This document shows, one piece after another, positions 11,601-23,520 of a stretch of 64,000 nucleotides of DNA. Position 1 is the stretch's first letter. Each line of letters opens with the position of its first letter. A model generated the notes under the pieces. That model ran no database searches. It saw nothing but the letters and a program-made list of their open reading frames with translations, and had not been told where the DNA came from. This DNA is from Bubalus kerabau (taxonomy: Eukaryota > Chordata > Mammalia > Artiodactyla > Bovidae). The position numbers were made by a program, and so were the translations under genes. The stretch covers positions 22,489,001 to 22,553,000 of the forward strand of contig NC_073641.1 of the NCBI RefSeq assembly GCF_029407905.1, written 5' to 3'.

Positions 11601-12329
11601 AACTTCCTCTTAACTTAGCCTAGGCAATTTAGTGCCTAGGTGAAATTTACATTTGGTGGTCAAGATTTATACAAGGAAAAAGTCAGGTTGTCTTAACAAA
11701 TCAATATTCTGTCTGGGTTAACTTCTTACTAAAAACTATTCCAACAGTGTAAATCTATATTCCTAACACTGTGCTGGGTACTGAGAAAAATATAAAATAT
11801 GCACACATGTGATATAATCTCTAAATCAAAAAAATTACATTTCCCACAAACTGGCAAAATAAAGCACATAAAGTGATCTGAGCCCTGGCCATATTAGCAG
11901 TGTTTATCGTATGATGTGTACAATATGTGCTAGAGGAATCAAAGAAGGGATAGACCGAAATGTGCTGGAAATGACTCCAGGAAAAAGTAAGGCAGGTCCT
12001 CAGGGATGGGTAGGTTTTGAAGGGCAGAGGAAAGGTGGTTAGCAGACTCAACCACAGCGGGGATCATGGAAAGACCACAGAAGTGACATGGAGGGAAGAG
12101 AGTGGCATTGCTGTTTATTCTTTATTTGTACCTACCTCAATCTCCCTGAAGTGATTGAAACAATGTCTGTTGTTATGTATTTCACAAGGCTTTTGTTTGG
12201 CATCTGAAAATTTACCAGGCACTGCAAATGGAGAATATGATTCCCTACGCCCCTTTAAACTATAGTATCTGGTTTGGGAGACTGAGAACAGATCTATTTC
12301 TTCTAGAGCATGGAAGAAAGAAAATGTAA
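11601..12329. other. Unassigned sequence
   Basis: No gene seen. A CTAACACTGTGCTGGGTACT segment near 11764 hints at another old LINE remnant. The rest is unclassified. Confidence 0.4.
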
Positions 12330-12500
12330 CCTATGACTCAGTAACAGGTGGACTAAGTAAATAAACCTCTCTGAATTTTCATTTTTGAGCAAAAATGTGG
12401 ATAATATTATCTACCTATATACCTTTTCATGGTTGTTGTAAGGATTGAATAAACACATGTAAGGTTTCTTGCACATAATGGGTACTCAATAAGTGGGAAC
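12330..12500 (+). mobile_element. MIR SINE
   Basis: The MIR core and 3' end are recognisable: AACCTCTCTGAATTTTCAT, GGTTGTTGTAAGGATTGAAT and TGGGTACTCAATAAGTGGGA. This copy is intact from the middle to the 3' end. Confidence 0.8.
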
Positions 12501-12544
12501 TTTTTTCTTTTCTCTTTTTCAAGAAGCAGCAATATGTAGAGGAA

Positions 12545-12632
12545 AGAATAAGGTTTTGGTGTTAGAACACCTGGGTTCCTACCCTGGCTCTGAGACTCAC
12601 CTGCTGAGAGACTTGAGAAATATCACTTAATC
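12545..12632 (+). mobile_element. MIR SINE, 5' part (split by an L1)
   Basis: The MIR tRNA-related region and centre are visible: GGTGTTAGAACACCTGGGTT, CCTACCCTGGCTCTGAGAC and ATATCACTTAATC. The element stops at the target-site duplication and resumes at 13072. Confidence 0.75.
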
Positions 12633-13071
12633 ATGGATGTCACAAGAGAATATCATACTGAGTAAAGTAAGTCAGACAGAGAAGGGGATATACTGTAAAA
12701 CATCCCTTATATGTGGAATCTAAAAAGAAATGATACAAATGAATTTACTCACAAAATAGAAACAGACTTAGAGAATGAACTTATAGTTGCCATAAATTGC
12801 TGAGATGGGGAAGGATGGAGGAAAGGGATAGTTAGGGAGTTTGTATATACTGCTATATTTAAAATGGATAACCAACAAGGATCTGCTACAGCACATGGAC
12901 CTCTGCTCAGTGTTATATGACAGCCTGGATGGGAGGGGAGTTTGGGGGCAAATGCACACTTGTACATGTATGGCTGAGTTCCTTTGCTGTTCACCTAAAA
13001 CTGTCACAGTGCTGTTAATTCGGTATATTCCAATACAAAATAAAAAAGTTTTTTTTTTTAAAGAAAGAAAG
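12633..13071 (+). mobile_element. Ruminant L1 3' end, 5'-truncated
   Basis: The insert is delimited by an 11-base direct repeat, ATCACTTAATC at 12622-12632 and ATCACCTAATC at 13072-13082. It includes the end of L1 ORF2 (GTAAAGTAAGTCAGACAGAG), the 3' UTR GGGAGGGGAGTTTGGGGGC and a terminal ATTCCAATACAAAATAAA, then an A/T-rich tail. About 440 bases remain of a roughly 6 kb element. The open frames on both strands here are chance frames in this 3' UTR. Confidence 0.85.
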
Positions 13072-13200
13072 ATCACCTAATCTCTCTGAGAATCAGCTTC
13101 CCAATTTCTAAAATGAAATCAGTAACTAATATTGAGTTGAGTTGCAAGCTGCAAATGACAAACATTCTCTGTAAGCTGTATAATGCTATAGGTAACATCA
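13072..13200 (+). mobile_element. MIR SINE, 3' part
   Basis: This continues the MIR interrupted at 12632: CCTAATCTCTCTGAGAATCA, then CCCAATTTCTAAAATGAAAT, fading to unassigned sequence near 13200. Confidence 0.65.
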
Positions 13201-15520
13201 TTATTATTGAACCTGTTAAGGATAGTAAAGAGTTGAGGCATGTTAAATTCCATTAGAAAGTGTTTGTTTAAATGCAACTGGATTCCTCAGTAGAACATTG
13301 TTCCTTATTTTTCCCATCTCCCAGAGCAGAGAGAAAATAAAGGTAGTTGTCCTTCAGAATCACTCAGAATGTACATACCCTAATTTTCTCTTTCTACACT
13401 TCTTTACATAAAAAAGGAATGGAATTCAAAGGTGAAATACACAATTAAATTATCATGACAATTACTTGATTATGCTTACGGATCTCTTTAAGATCTGCAC
13501 AGTTGTACTTTCTATGAATGTTTTGACCTGCTTTGAGACCAAAGGCCTAATGAATAACAATGGTGGTTCAAGGTTAGAAGAGGGACTCCCACATTTCAAA
13601 CTACTGCTCACTGTGGTTAATAAAACTCATTGAACGATAAGTACTACGTCCAACAAATAAGTCTCAAAAAATACATAGGAGACACGGGGAAATGAAAATG
13701 CAGAAACCAGATGCTAGAGAAATGGGAGTTGCTGGAGCATCTTACTACGTGCTCTGAGTCCAGAGAGAGAAAGCTCACAGCAGGCACCTGGCTGTGCAAC
13801 AGGCCTGGGCAACCAGAGGATAAAGTGACTGGCTCTGGAAGGTGCACTGGAAGGCCAGGGAGACGCATACTTCGGAAAGGCTTCTTGACTTGACCAGAAG
13901 CAGTTCTACTATCAAAAGTAGTATTTCTCCTTCTGAAGTGGGTCTAATATATTTTTTCTTTATATATAACCTTCATCTTAAATAATTTAAAATACATAAT
14001 GAAATGATATTATATCCAAATGAAACATCTAAACATCAAGGCAATCTTGAGTGGTTGAGTATTATTTTGATAGTTGTTAAGTCTAGAAAATATTAAGCTC
14101 ATTGCCTGGGATGGGGCATTTTCATGTGTGGCCTTGTGACCTCACCTTCCTGTGTGAGATTATATAGTATCAAATTTTATAAGGCATAAAGCTATCAGAT
14201 TTTATAAGGGTCTCCTAAGATGAATGGAAACTGCAAATAAGCCTTGCAGGTTACATAGCTAAGTAGATAACAAACCCTGGCTTTTTGCCTACATTTTTGG
14301 TTATGATGAAACCATCAAAAAGTAGCTTCATTGCTATTTAAGCAATTTTCTCCTTTCTGTTCAGTTCTGAACAGACACCCACATACAGCTGAGTCTGGGG
14401 CTTGGCTTCATAATTGTAGGAAATAAAATCGGAGGCAGAGGTCAGAGGCCAGCTACAAAGACGATTACAGGGTTAAAGAGAGATGTGCCCATGGGGAGCA
14501 ACTGAAGGAGCTTTATTAAGCCTCAGGAGTCTGATGTGTGACTTCCTACGAACTTTGAGTGTTTAAAAGTCTTTGTGATAGAGCATGGGAAGTGGTTATT
14601 CTTTTATAAATCTTCATTCAAGACAGAACTGGACTTAATGGTGGGGGGTGGGAAATGGGGCCTGGACACTGACTATAGGGATTGGGAAAGCTGGAAAGGC
14701 AGATATCCTGTCTTAAGGGCTGGGCTGTGAGTTGTACAGTGTCCACTGGGGAGTTAGAGGGGCCAGTCAGGAGAGGAGAGAGCTCTGGGGACACTCCAAG
14801 CCCCTTTAACGCTGTTATTAAGGATGCTGCTTTTGAAAGGGATAAAACCTGACCACAGAGCTAAAAGAAAAATCTAAAAGAGAGGCCAAATTTATATTAA
14901 AACATGATACAATCTAAACCTAGAATAAGATCTATAGAGTTTATTCAACCTGAGTGCTATTTAGGGGTGAAATCTTCTACTAAGTCAGAAAAAGCACATT
15001 TCTAGGAGTCCGTACAAATAAATCAACCACATTATTTTCAGAGCAAATAAAATAGGACCTGTACTGAACTGTATGAATGAGGACACAGATAGGCAGATTT
15101 ATACTGCATAGTACAGAAAACAGTCAAATGTTAGCACTTTACATTTAAGAAGCAAAATAAGCTAGGATGAAGAAAATCATTATTGACAAGAAATAAAACC
15201 CATGCATAAAGCAACATTTAGTTTTTTCTTAGTAAAAAGTTACCAAAATCACTGTGTTACAAATAGATCAAATAGACCTAAATCATTTGCCAAACAATCT
15301 GGCAGCCCATAACAGCATTTTCCCCAGATTCAAATTTTACTAACAACATGGCTGCTGGCATGAGAAGCCTGAAAAAGCATTCGTATTCCAACTATAATTC
15401 AAATTTCTACTTTTGATGCAGAAAGTTCTTTTACAACTTGTGTGCCTGACAAGTATATTTTTCTTACCATGTCAACAGACTCTACTGCTTGAATAACTTG
15501 ATAGCAGAGTCAGAGAGCAG
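13201..15520. other. Unassigned sequence
   Basis: About 2.3 kb without a recognised gene or repeat. A 16-base segment is repeated 25 bases apart at 14169-14184 and 14194-14209 with one mismatch. The stretch at 14640-14810 is G-rich on the plus strand (GGTGGGGGGTGGG) but has no other signal. The opposite-strand frames at 13644-13893 have no recognisable domain. Confidence 0.4.
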
Positions 15521-15773
15521 ATGCACTGGCATCCACTGATCCTTCTCCTACAGGAAAGACAGAAACTTCTCCAGCTGGGTACCACCCAGCTGGAGGATGC
15601 CAGGCCTGAGGATCATGCTGTGCTAATAAGGTCAAGGTCTGATCTCTGTGTGTCTTCATTCTGCTCGATTACATGCTCAACCTGGCGCGTTATTTCACAA
15701 AGATGAGAGGCAGGCGGATGGGCAAGGGTGTAAGGCTGAATTTGCGCAGGTCCATCATCCTTCATAAAAAGAC
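15521..15773 (+). pseudogene. Coding-like relic of unknown origin (tentative)
   Basis: The 61-codon frame at 15521-15706 opens with a TCCTTCTCCTACAG segment that resembles a splice acceptor. It then encodes a hydrophilic stretch with QERQKLLQLG and LEDARPEDH. One frame over, from about 15658, an open run encodes DYMLNLARYF then KMRGRRMGKG and ends at a TGA near 15773. Together these look like a short conserved-style coding segment broken by one frameshift: possibly a degraded exon or a piece of a processed pseudogene. I do not recognise the parent protein, no other exon is evident nearby, and chance remains a real possibility. Confidence 0.25.
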
Positions 15774-16129
15774 AAATGAATGATGCTTGGTACCCAGAGA
15801 CAACTCTAAGCTACTGCTAAGGAACTTGACCGCATGGGGCTGAGTATCTCCCCTTTTGGAACCAGCAACAAATTCTGATGCTGAGTGTTGGCTTGAGGGA
15901 CAAATACGATGGAGAGTTACCTCTCACCTTCAGGGAAATTTTAGAAGACCTATTCCTTCTCATTGGCCTATTTATTTAAAAACTGGCATTTGGTCATTTG
16001 ACACAGTGCCACACTCCGGTTCTCCTTTGGTCAATTTGATGGTGGAATCTGGGCAGGGGCACTACTCCCAGGGCACACTTGGTCATTCTGATGCTGGTGG
16101 TTTGACTAATACTGAATCCTGTGACTCTG
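15774..16129. other. Unassigned sequence
   Basis: A 94-codon frame at 15856-16140 runs through this stretch. It has no recognisable domain and ends inside an MIR, which argues against a real gene. Confidence 0.35.
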
Positions 16130-16335
16130 GGGTTAGGTGACCAGGGCTCACACTGTGGCTCCATCACATACTCGCTGTGTGACTTTAGAAAAATCAGCTC
16201 AGCTCATCTCTCATCTCTTGTCAGTTTCCTCAACTGTAAAATGGGATCATGATAGATTACCTCTCAAGTCTGTTATGAAGATTAAATGAGCTATCTCAGG
16301 CAATTTGTTTAGCATAGGAGATCAGACTAGGAAGT
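16130..16335 (+). mobile_element. MIR SINE
   Basis: The order is clear: CTCGCTGTGTGACTTTAG, GTCAGTTTCCTCAACTGTAA, AATGGGATCATGATAGAT and GAAGATTAAATGAGCTA. The terminal part is degraded. Confidence 0.85.
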
Positions 16336-18488
16336 GAACAATACATGGTGGTTATTGTAACTTCCAAATACTCTTTCATTTAAAAATTTTTCTTTCTTAC
16401 GTGAAATGTTTTATATATCAATATTTTTCATCCTTACAGTTTCAGTTTTTTAAGTCATTGTAGAATATATAAATAATGCATATGCCATATACTGTATGTA
16501 TAAAATATTATATATATGTGATTATTGGTATGATAGATCTAATTTTGGATGTCAATGTTTTTCAAAGATCTGACTACAAACCACTGTTGGTCCTTCTTAT
16601 TTAAATAAAGTGGTGAGTGACCAGGAAGTAAAGATGTCTAACACATTGTCATTCTTTGCTAAAATATGATCTTTTTTTTTTCTCAAGTGGAAACGAAATA
16701 AATAACTGATATAGTCTTCCAATTTGTTTGAGGTGGACAGGCAAAAATCTCTGAGCTTTAAAATTTCTTTCTGTCGAAATACCTACTTCAATATAAAGTG
16801 TCCAAGGCAATTTAAAAAGCAAATAGAGACAAGCCAATAAAAATTGGAAACTGCCATAGAAAGAAAAGCAAACAAATAATGACTGAAATGCTGCTTGGAC
16901 CTTTATCCAAGCTGGTTTTTTAAAAAATATGAATACTCTTTGACTCAATGTTCCAAATGATTGGAGATGTACAGATTTTGGTCAAAATAGAGAAAGTTAC
17001 TACTAAAAAAGAAAGGGGTTGCCTCATGAATTGGTAAGCATTTCATCACAGGACATGTTTGAGCATAGGCTGGGTGAGCAAAGTTAAGGATCCTGCAGAA
17101 GAGAGTCATGCACTCTATAAGGCGTTAGACTACAGAACGAGATTCTAAAAGGAGAATGACAGATGGTGTCCAAGTTGTGGAAACTGGGTATTGGAAGGTT
17201 CATGATTTTGATAGCAACAAATAAGTAAAGATGTTACTAAACATCTGTGGAAAGACAAGGAGCTCAGATTTTGGATGTATCTTATTTTAGCTGTAGGTGG
17301 AAACTCCTTAGCAGAGAAGTTCTAAAACCCAATAAATAGTTACGTCCTCATTATATTAAAAACCTATTTTTTCACCTAATAAATCTTTTTGTTTACTGAT
17401 TTTCTGCTTTTCCTATCATACAAATTTCAGTGAGTATGAAAGAATGGCCATTTATCTGTAAATAAAGATATAAATTTAGGATGGTAAAAGCATCCTCAAG
17501 GTGAAAACTATGTTTATCTGGAAGGTATCCAAACTCTCTTTCCAAGATCATTGTCGCACAACTTGTAGCTGACACTGACTGATTTCTCCTCTTAATTAGT
17601 GACAGAGTAAAGCTTACCATCCAATGTGGCCATAATAAGCTACTCCTTAGGCAAAAAAAAAAAAGTTTCCAGTTTTGGTATTTCCTTTATACTTATTACT
17701 AGATCACTCAGTGGCTACTGGCACTAGATTACTTTCACATGTATTTTTTTTTAAATTGACCTCAACTATCCCCTAAATCATCAGAGAAACATCATGAGTT
17801 CTAAAATCACAGTTTTACATTGGAGGCACCAACAATGTAATATCCAGTCTCTCCAATGATTAAATGAACTACAAAGCCATGGGGCAACGTGAAAATAAGA
17901 GGAGTCGGGCTGGTCAACATAAAATCAAATGCAGCCCTAATCTCCCAATCATATGAAGATGGATACTTCAGGCATAAGCACATTAACATGTAAAATTTAA
18001 TTTGCTCCACTTCCAGAAACAAGTTCAATTAGGTTAGGAACCAGAGGGCCTCTTTTCAGAGAGGAAGAGAGGGAGGATAGATAGAGGGAATCAGAGCAAG
18101 TGGAGAGAGGGGAACAGAAATGCATAAGAACAAGTCATTTTATGCAGAGTCCTTTTAAGAGCAAGCTTGGGTATCATCATGTAGTTCTACACCATAAACC
18201 CAGTTCCAGGAGACTTACACTCCCTCCAAAAGAAGGTTTCTCTTTAACTATATAATATTCATTGAAACACACATTGGTTTTATCTTGGTTTTGAATTTGA
18301 GTGCCTCTTGCCTCCTTTCCTAATAAATAAAATATCCAAATGCCACAAGATCAAGCACATCATCAAAAACTTTAAGAATTTATAAAAGAAGGCAATTTCC
18401 TTGTAGATTACCAGTAATTCCCTCTAACAGTGATATTGCAAGACTTCTGGCCATTAGACAGAAGACTCGTTCACATTTGGACCAATCA
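16336..18488. other. Unassigned AT-rich sequence
   Basis: About 2.1 kb with no recognised gene or classified repeat. A purine-rich patch lies at 18055-18115. Minus-strand frames of 99, 75 and 73 codons at 16649-16948, 17393-17620 and 17807-18028 show no domain and have noncoding composition. Confidence 0.45.
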
Positions 18489-18501
18489 CTTATCTGTATC
18501 T

Positions 18502-18720
18502 TTTTGTTGTTGTTTAGTCGCTAAGTCCTGTCTGACTCCTATGCAACCCCATGGACTGTAGCCCACCAGGTTCCTCTGTCCATGGGATTTTCCAGGCAAG
18601 GATACTGGAGTGGGTTGCCACTTCCTTCTCCACGGGATCTTCCCAAACCTGGGATGGAACCTGCATCTCCTGTACTGACAGGCTGATTCTTTACCACTGA
18701 GTCACTAGGAATACTAGCCC
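18502..18720 (-). mobile_element. Bov-tA SINE, full-length
   Basis: Reverse orientation, beginning with the TTGTTGTTGT tail and TAGTCGCTAAGTCCTGTCTG and ending in the tRNA-related TTACCACTGAGTCACTAGGA. A 13-base target-site duplication is visible at 18489-18501 and 18721-18733 (CTTATCTGTATCT, one mismatch). Confidence 0.95.
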
Positions 18721-18733
18721 CTTATCTCTATCT

Positions 18734-19559
18734 GCTGAAATAAAATTCACTTGTGAGAAGCTATTTTATTCCTAAAGGCCAAGGTTGCTTTGCTTACTTT
18801 CAAAATGAGAACTTAAAAATACTCTATGTGATGTACAATTATTTCATTAATCTGTTGTTCATTTAAAAGTACTTTAAGAGCAGAGATTTCCTTAAGAAAT
18901 ATCTAACATATAATATGATGTCATAAATAACCAGACGTTTAGAAAATCATTATTGAAGGCTGAGGGGAAAAGCAAAGGATTATAGTGATGGTCAGAAACA
19001 ATAAATTAAGTTCTCATTTGCTTTGATGAACTTGGTTCTGAATATAACAGTGTATTGTCACTCACTTTGAACCTACCATCCATGAAATGAAGCAAAGGGA
19101 AATGCAGTTAGCTACTTGCTTGAAATCCTCTCTGATTTGGTAACATAGGTTTCTTATGGTGTTGATTAATGGTGAGCACAACACTGTCCAACAAATCAGT
19201 TGTCCCATTGTTGAGCAAGGGGACCACCTCTCCTAACCCCAACTGGAGCTAAATATCCAGTTGGAGAGTGACTGAAGGTATAGCAATGAAAAAGATAAAC
19301 AGCTAGCTCCCCTTTTGACTTCTGAAAAGCTGGCAACCAAAATAATTCTGACAAAATAAAAGTCATTTTATCGTTCATCATACTTCCCCGTGTTTGCAGT
19401 TTTGAAATGGAAGAGAATTTCAGCACCAAAAACATTCAGCATAGACCATTTGTGTGGCATTTTTGTTTTTAGTTTTTGGTTTTTCATCTAGTCTCTTGGC
19501 AAGTTTAATGTTTACCACAAATACTGTTGTCTAGCATCGTGATACTGTGACTTAGATCT
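18734..19559. other. Unassigned sequence
   Basis: No gene or classified repeat recognised. A minus-strand frame of 79 codons at 19196-19435 has no known domain. Confidence 0.4.
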
Positions 19560-19732
19560 CTGGGACCTATTTATCCACCAGCTGCCAGTTTATACCCTTA
19601 GACAACATCTTTCCAATTCTCCCACCTCCAAGTCCCTGGTAGCTAGCATTTAATTCCATGTTTCTATGAATTTGGCTTTTCTAGACTCCACATATAAGTG
19701 ATACCATACAATATCTATATAGCATTGTTTCT
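19560..19732 (-). mobile_element. Ancient L1M fragment
   Basis: The plus strand shows the reverse complement of an old L1 3' region: CCAATTCTCCCACCTCCAAG, then TTTCTATGAATTTGGCTTTT, CTAGACTCCACATATAAGTG and ATACCATACAATAT. Confidence 0.65.
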
Positions 19733-20184
19733 GTATATCTTATAAGGTTCTCAGTGCTTTCAAGAATTCTGTGCTTGAGCTTATTTTCAGCTATTTCGAT
19801 TACTTTTCACCTCACTAAACAAGGAACATTTTTTTCCTGTTCTGGAAATAGAGATATCTATACAGTTTATTTTATCAGAATTCTTTAATTTAGAGTCTCT
19901 CTGCTTCCTCTTATCTGAGTACACCAGCAGGCAAACTTAAGAATTATGGACCACAGATTACATGCAGTATGCAGTTAACAAAGGGGATTTCATGGCTCTG
20001 CAGTTTTCATAATTACATTAAAGCCAGGCATGTTTCTCTTTAAACACCAAAATGTGTCTTTATAAAGAAATTGGGTTTCAGAATTTGTCATTAGAAAAGT
20101 AAATAAGCAAGGATTAAAATGGCATTTGCCATGAGGAAGTAGTGGCCCAGGAGCTACAGTAAAGTACACTCCAATCTGCATAAG
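19733..20184. other. Unassigned sequence
   Basis: No gene or classified repeat recognised in about 450 bases. Confidence 0.4.
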
Positions 20185-20362
20185 GAAAGAGCTTCAGAGC
20201 TGGAGTCAGAGGTTCTTTCTGGGTAACAGGCTCGGCTCTCCCACAAACCAGCTCTGAGCCTTCAGGAAGGTCACTTCAACTTTTAGTTTCCTCATTTGTA
20301 AAGGAATATGATTGAATTACTGAACACATACTTTCTAAGGTCTCTCAATCCTAAAGACTCCT
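20185..20362 (+). mobile_element. MIR SINE
   Basis: The landmarks GAGCTGGAGTCAGAGGTTC, CCTTCAGGAAGGTCACTTCA and TTAGTTTCCTCATTTGTAAA are in order. The 3' end is replaced by diverged sequence. Confidence 0.75.
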
Positions 20363-20390
20363 AAGGTTAAATCCTTTTAAAGGAACTTAT

Positions 20391-20584
20391 TTCTTCGCTT
20401 GTGGCCCAGCTGGTAAAGAATCTGTCTGCAACGCAGGAGACCTGGGTTCAATCCCTGGGTTGAGAAGATCCCCTGAATAAGGGAAAGGCTACCCACTCCA
20501 GTGTTCTGGCCTGGAGAATTCCATGGATTATATAGTCCATGGAGTCGCAAACAGTTGGACACGACTGATTGTCTTTCACTTTAC
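20391..20584 (+). mobile_element. Bov-tA SINE, variant with a shortened 3' part
   Basis: Forward orientation. The tRNA-related part has GGCCCAGCTGGTAAAGAATC and GGTTCAATCCCTGGGTTGAG. The distal part has GGCCTGGAGAATTCCATGGA followed directly by TTATATAGTCCATGGAGTCG, lacking the GACAGAGGAGCCTGG segment found in other copies, and a CTTTCACTTT tail. The same deletion subtype occurs at 31434-31626. Confidence 0.92.
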
Positions 20585-20677
20585 ACACTTTTGTTTCATA
20601 GGAGAATGAAATGTAGGGCCCCTAAAAAGCTGCTTAGGACATTGATTTTTTTTTTAAGAGTTTTATTAATTTCAGTA

Positions 20678-20855
20678 CAGTGATTCTCAAACTTTGGTAT
20701 ATGACAAAACTTGTTGAAGTAGCAATTCCTGGGCCCTATCACTAAAGACTGATTCGGGAGGACAGGCGTGTGTATGGACATCTGTACTATGAATGACCCT
20801 CCAGGAAATTCTGATGCAGATGCTCTGTGGACCCCACTTTGAGATTAAACTAGTA
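20678..20855 (+). mobile_element. MER5A-like hAT-Charlie DNA transposon
   Basis: The terminal CAGTGATTCTCAAACTTTGG and the far-end CCCCACTTTGAGATTAAAC are the two ends of a MER5A non-autonomous element, with CAATTCCTGGGCCC and GAAATTCTGATGCAGATGC between them. Its length of about 180 bases is usual. These elements have no coding capacity. Confidence 0.8.
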
Positions 20856-22620
20856 GCTTGAAAGAAATAAAGAAATTTGTTCAATTCCTGGCTTAATGCC
20901 TGGAGAAAACTGCTTCAACAGGATACTAAGACACAATCATTCCAAATAAAACCTTCTTCTACCCTCAAGAAGTAGGATTATAAAAAATAAATTTGATGTT
21001 ATTCATCAGCATAATTCAGATTTGGCTGGCACATGCACTTTCTGAATTATCCCTTTCTTCTTTTATTAAAAGTTCTTTGCAATTTTCCTCCTCGTGGAAG
21101 TCACCTTTAATTACCATATATGCTGAGTATTAGCTAACCCAACACAGAGCTGTCCTGGATTTTTCTGCCAAAAAGTTCTAACCATACTTACTATCCAGGT
21201 CAAAGTCAAATCTATTCTTAGCAGGTTACAAAATTCTATAGTAGAATTTTAGTTTTGTTTAATAAGACATATAAGTCTAGATATCAAAAAAGATTAATTA
21301 AAAATGTGTAAGTATTAGCAGTTATCTATTTTCTGTTTATTCCTCTGTATTTTAAATTTTTCTACAAAAGCTATTTTATCTTTTACAATTTTACTTTAGA
21401 AAGAAAAGGAGAAAGAAGGAAGGAGGAAGACAGACGAAGGGAGAAGAAAGAGGAGCAAGAGGAGAGGAGATGGAATGTGTGTGCTATTCATTTCCAAGGA
21501 TGAGATCAGACTAGTCTTTATCTCTGCATATTATTTTCTTATGAGAAAATATATATTTTTATTTCTGGTAAGTGGTACATAATTCATTTTTTGTGACAAA
21601 TGTATTACCGAAAATATTTAAACACACGTTGAATATGAATATTCTACTCACTAAACTTTGAGTTTATAAAACACTGCAATAAAAAGGCAAATGTCTATGT
21701 TTGGGGCTATATCTAAATTATATACACAATATTACTCTCTCACTTCTTTCTGTACTACACATACTTTGAGTTTCAAAGCATCCAACAATTGGGAACTATT
21801 TTCATGTCAGCTATAATACACGAGTCTAAATAAATGATTATTGTGTAGCAGGTCTACTCGTCCTTGAGTGTTCTGACCTTGAAGAAAAAGCAAAAAGCAT
21901 CACTTTATTGCTTTAGCTGAAGTCTAGACTGTGATTCCCCCAGTCCAAAATGTGCCTGGATCCATCAATCTTCAGAACACAATCACATTTTGTGAAAAGA
22001 AGGGTAGAATGATTCATTTATGATTAAAGAACAAGAAGACCAGTTTCACACACTAATCAAATCATGGTATAAATGGAATTTATCTGATGTACTTTTTCAG
22101 TGACATGATAGGTGAGCAGAAAACAGATAAAATCTAGTCTAAAACTATATTATGGAATATATATATATACTATACATATGTATATACATTTTGAGATCAA
22201 ACATGATTAGTTTGCTGAGTGTCTGTGTTCCAGGCACAATGCACAATGAATGAAGCATAAGTCATAATCCCTGCACATTAGAATCTGTTGCCTGAGAAGA
22301 CATTTTGTACCAAGACAGCTCCTCCAGAATGCCAGTCAAAGCTTCTCAGTCCATTATGTGTGGTAATTATCCATATTTTCCCTTTCCAGCTAGACCTTTT
22401 AATCAGTGTATTGAAAGCCTATGAAAGTGTTTTGGCTAGTTTCCCTCTGACATCTACATTAATACTGAGCTTCTGGAGACAGAAAACACAGACAAACATC
22501 TCTTTCTTTCTTCTTCATTTTTTTTTCCCCTTGGCTTTTTATTTCCTGTGCTTTACCAATACTCACCAAGCAGATGCCCTGTCTATATGCCCCTAATACT
22601 CTCTGGTTGTTAAAACTCTT
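20856..22620. other. Unassigned sequence with a purine-rich tract
   Basis: About 1.8 kb with no gene recognised. The plus strand is almost pure purine at 21399-21471. A short inverted repeat (9-base arms) lies at 21230-21250. A 102-codon frame at 22288-22596 reaches into a T-rich run and has no recognisable domain. Confidence 0.4.
21399..21471. repeat. GA-rich low-complexity tract
   Basis: About 73 bases composed almost only of A and G on the plus strand (AAAGGAGAAAGAAGGAAGGA at the centre), with little strict periodicity. Confidence 0.85.
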
Positions 22621-22870
22621 CTCTGTTTGGAGGAAGAAACCTTAGTCCATTTATTAAAAAAAAAACCAGTAGAACCTATCACATTTAAACATTCACCCAC
22701 AGCAGACAATCTTCTAAAATGTAAAGCCCTTCACTGCCTTCCCGTTAAACTTGAAATACAATCTAAACTCTTTAGATGATCAATAAGAACCTATGTAAAC
22801 TGTTTCTTAACCACTCCTTCTATTTTCTTTCCTTCTCCTCTCTCCTTCATTCCTTCCAGAATTCCTTCCA
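22621..22870 (+). mobile_element. L2 LINE fragment, degenerate
   Basis: The segment AAGCCCTTCACTGCCTTCCC, then TTGAAATACAATCTAAACTC and CCTTCTCCTCTCTCC, follows the L2 3' region in the plus orientation. Divergence is high and the ends are uncertain. Confidence 0.5.
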
Positions 22871-23399
22871 ACCAGAATCCTTCACAAGAAAGCTTACATA
22901 AGGAGTATATGAATATTCTATACAGGAGCTGCTTCGTCACATAGACGGATCAGTCCAGGAACCACAAGAGCTGTCTCACTACAGAGATTGTGATATTTGT
23001 GCTTCTCTGTCCATTCAGGCCATAATATCCAAGTGTTGCCCACTTTCTTTCTTTCCACAGACACGATAAAGGGGATTAGTACAAGTTTGATGACCTGTAA
23101 TTCTAGTATAAAGATAGTTTAGGAAAAGAATCAAAACAAATATAAAAATAATATTAGAAAATATAAATTAATTTTTGCTCCTTCAGCTCTGATTCTATTT
23201 TCATAATTTTTAAATTGTATTTAAAATATATGTTCATATATATGACATATATATAAAATACTAAAGAAGAATAGCCATGTATTGAAAGATATATGAATCA
23301 AAAATATACTAAATTTACTCAGAAAATAGAAAAATACACTATAATTTGACTTATGGAACAGACATATACATGCCATTTATGAAAAGACTTCACTTAGTC
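22871..23399. other. Unassigned sequence
   Basis: No gene or classified repeat recognised. The right half is extremely AT-rich. Confidence 0.4.
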
Positions 23400-23520
23400 T
23401 CATGCTTATATTAACCACCACCACAAGTTGCCCAGAGCAAGGACTGGGTTTTTCAAATCTAAAAATCCAGTGTTTAGTACATAACAGATTCTCAACATAT
23501 ATACCATTTGTATGTGAGAA
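23400..23520 (+). mobile_element. Possible L2 LINE 3' end
   Basis: AGAGCAAGGACTGGGTTTTT, then CAGTGTTTAGTACATAACAG and ATTCTCAAC, resemble the 3' terminal part of L2. The match is short. Confidence 0.4.

Noticed and set aside
22288..22596. 102-codon frame as a membrane peptide gene
   Set aside because: Its hydrophobic C-terminus is encoded by a T-rich low-complexity run, and it adjoins an L2 remnant.
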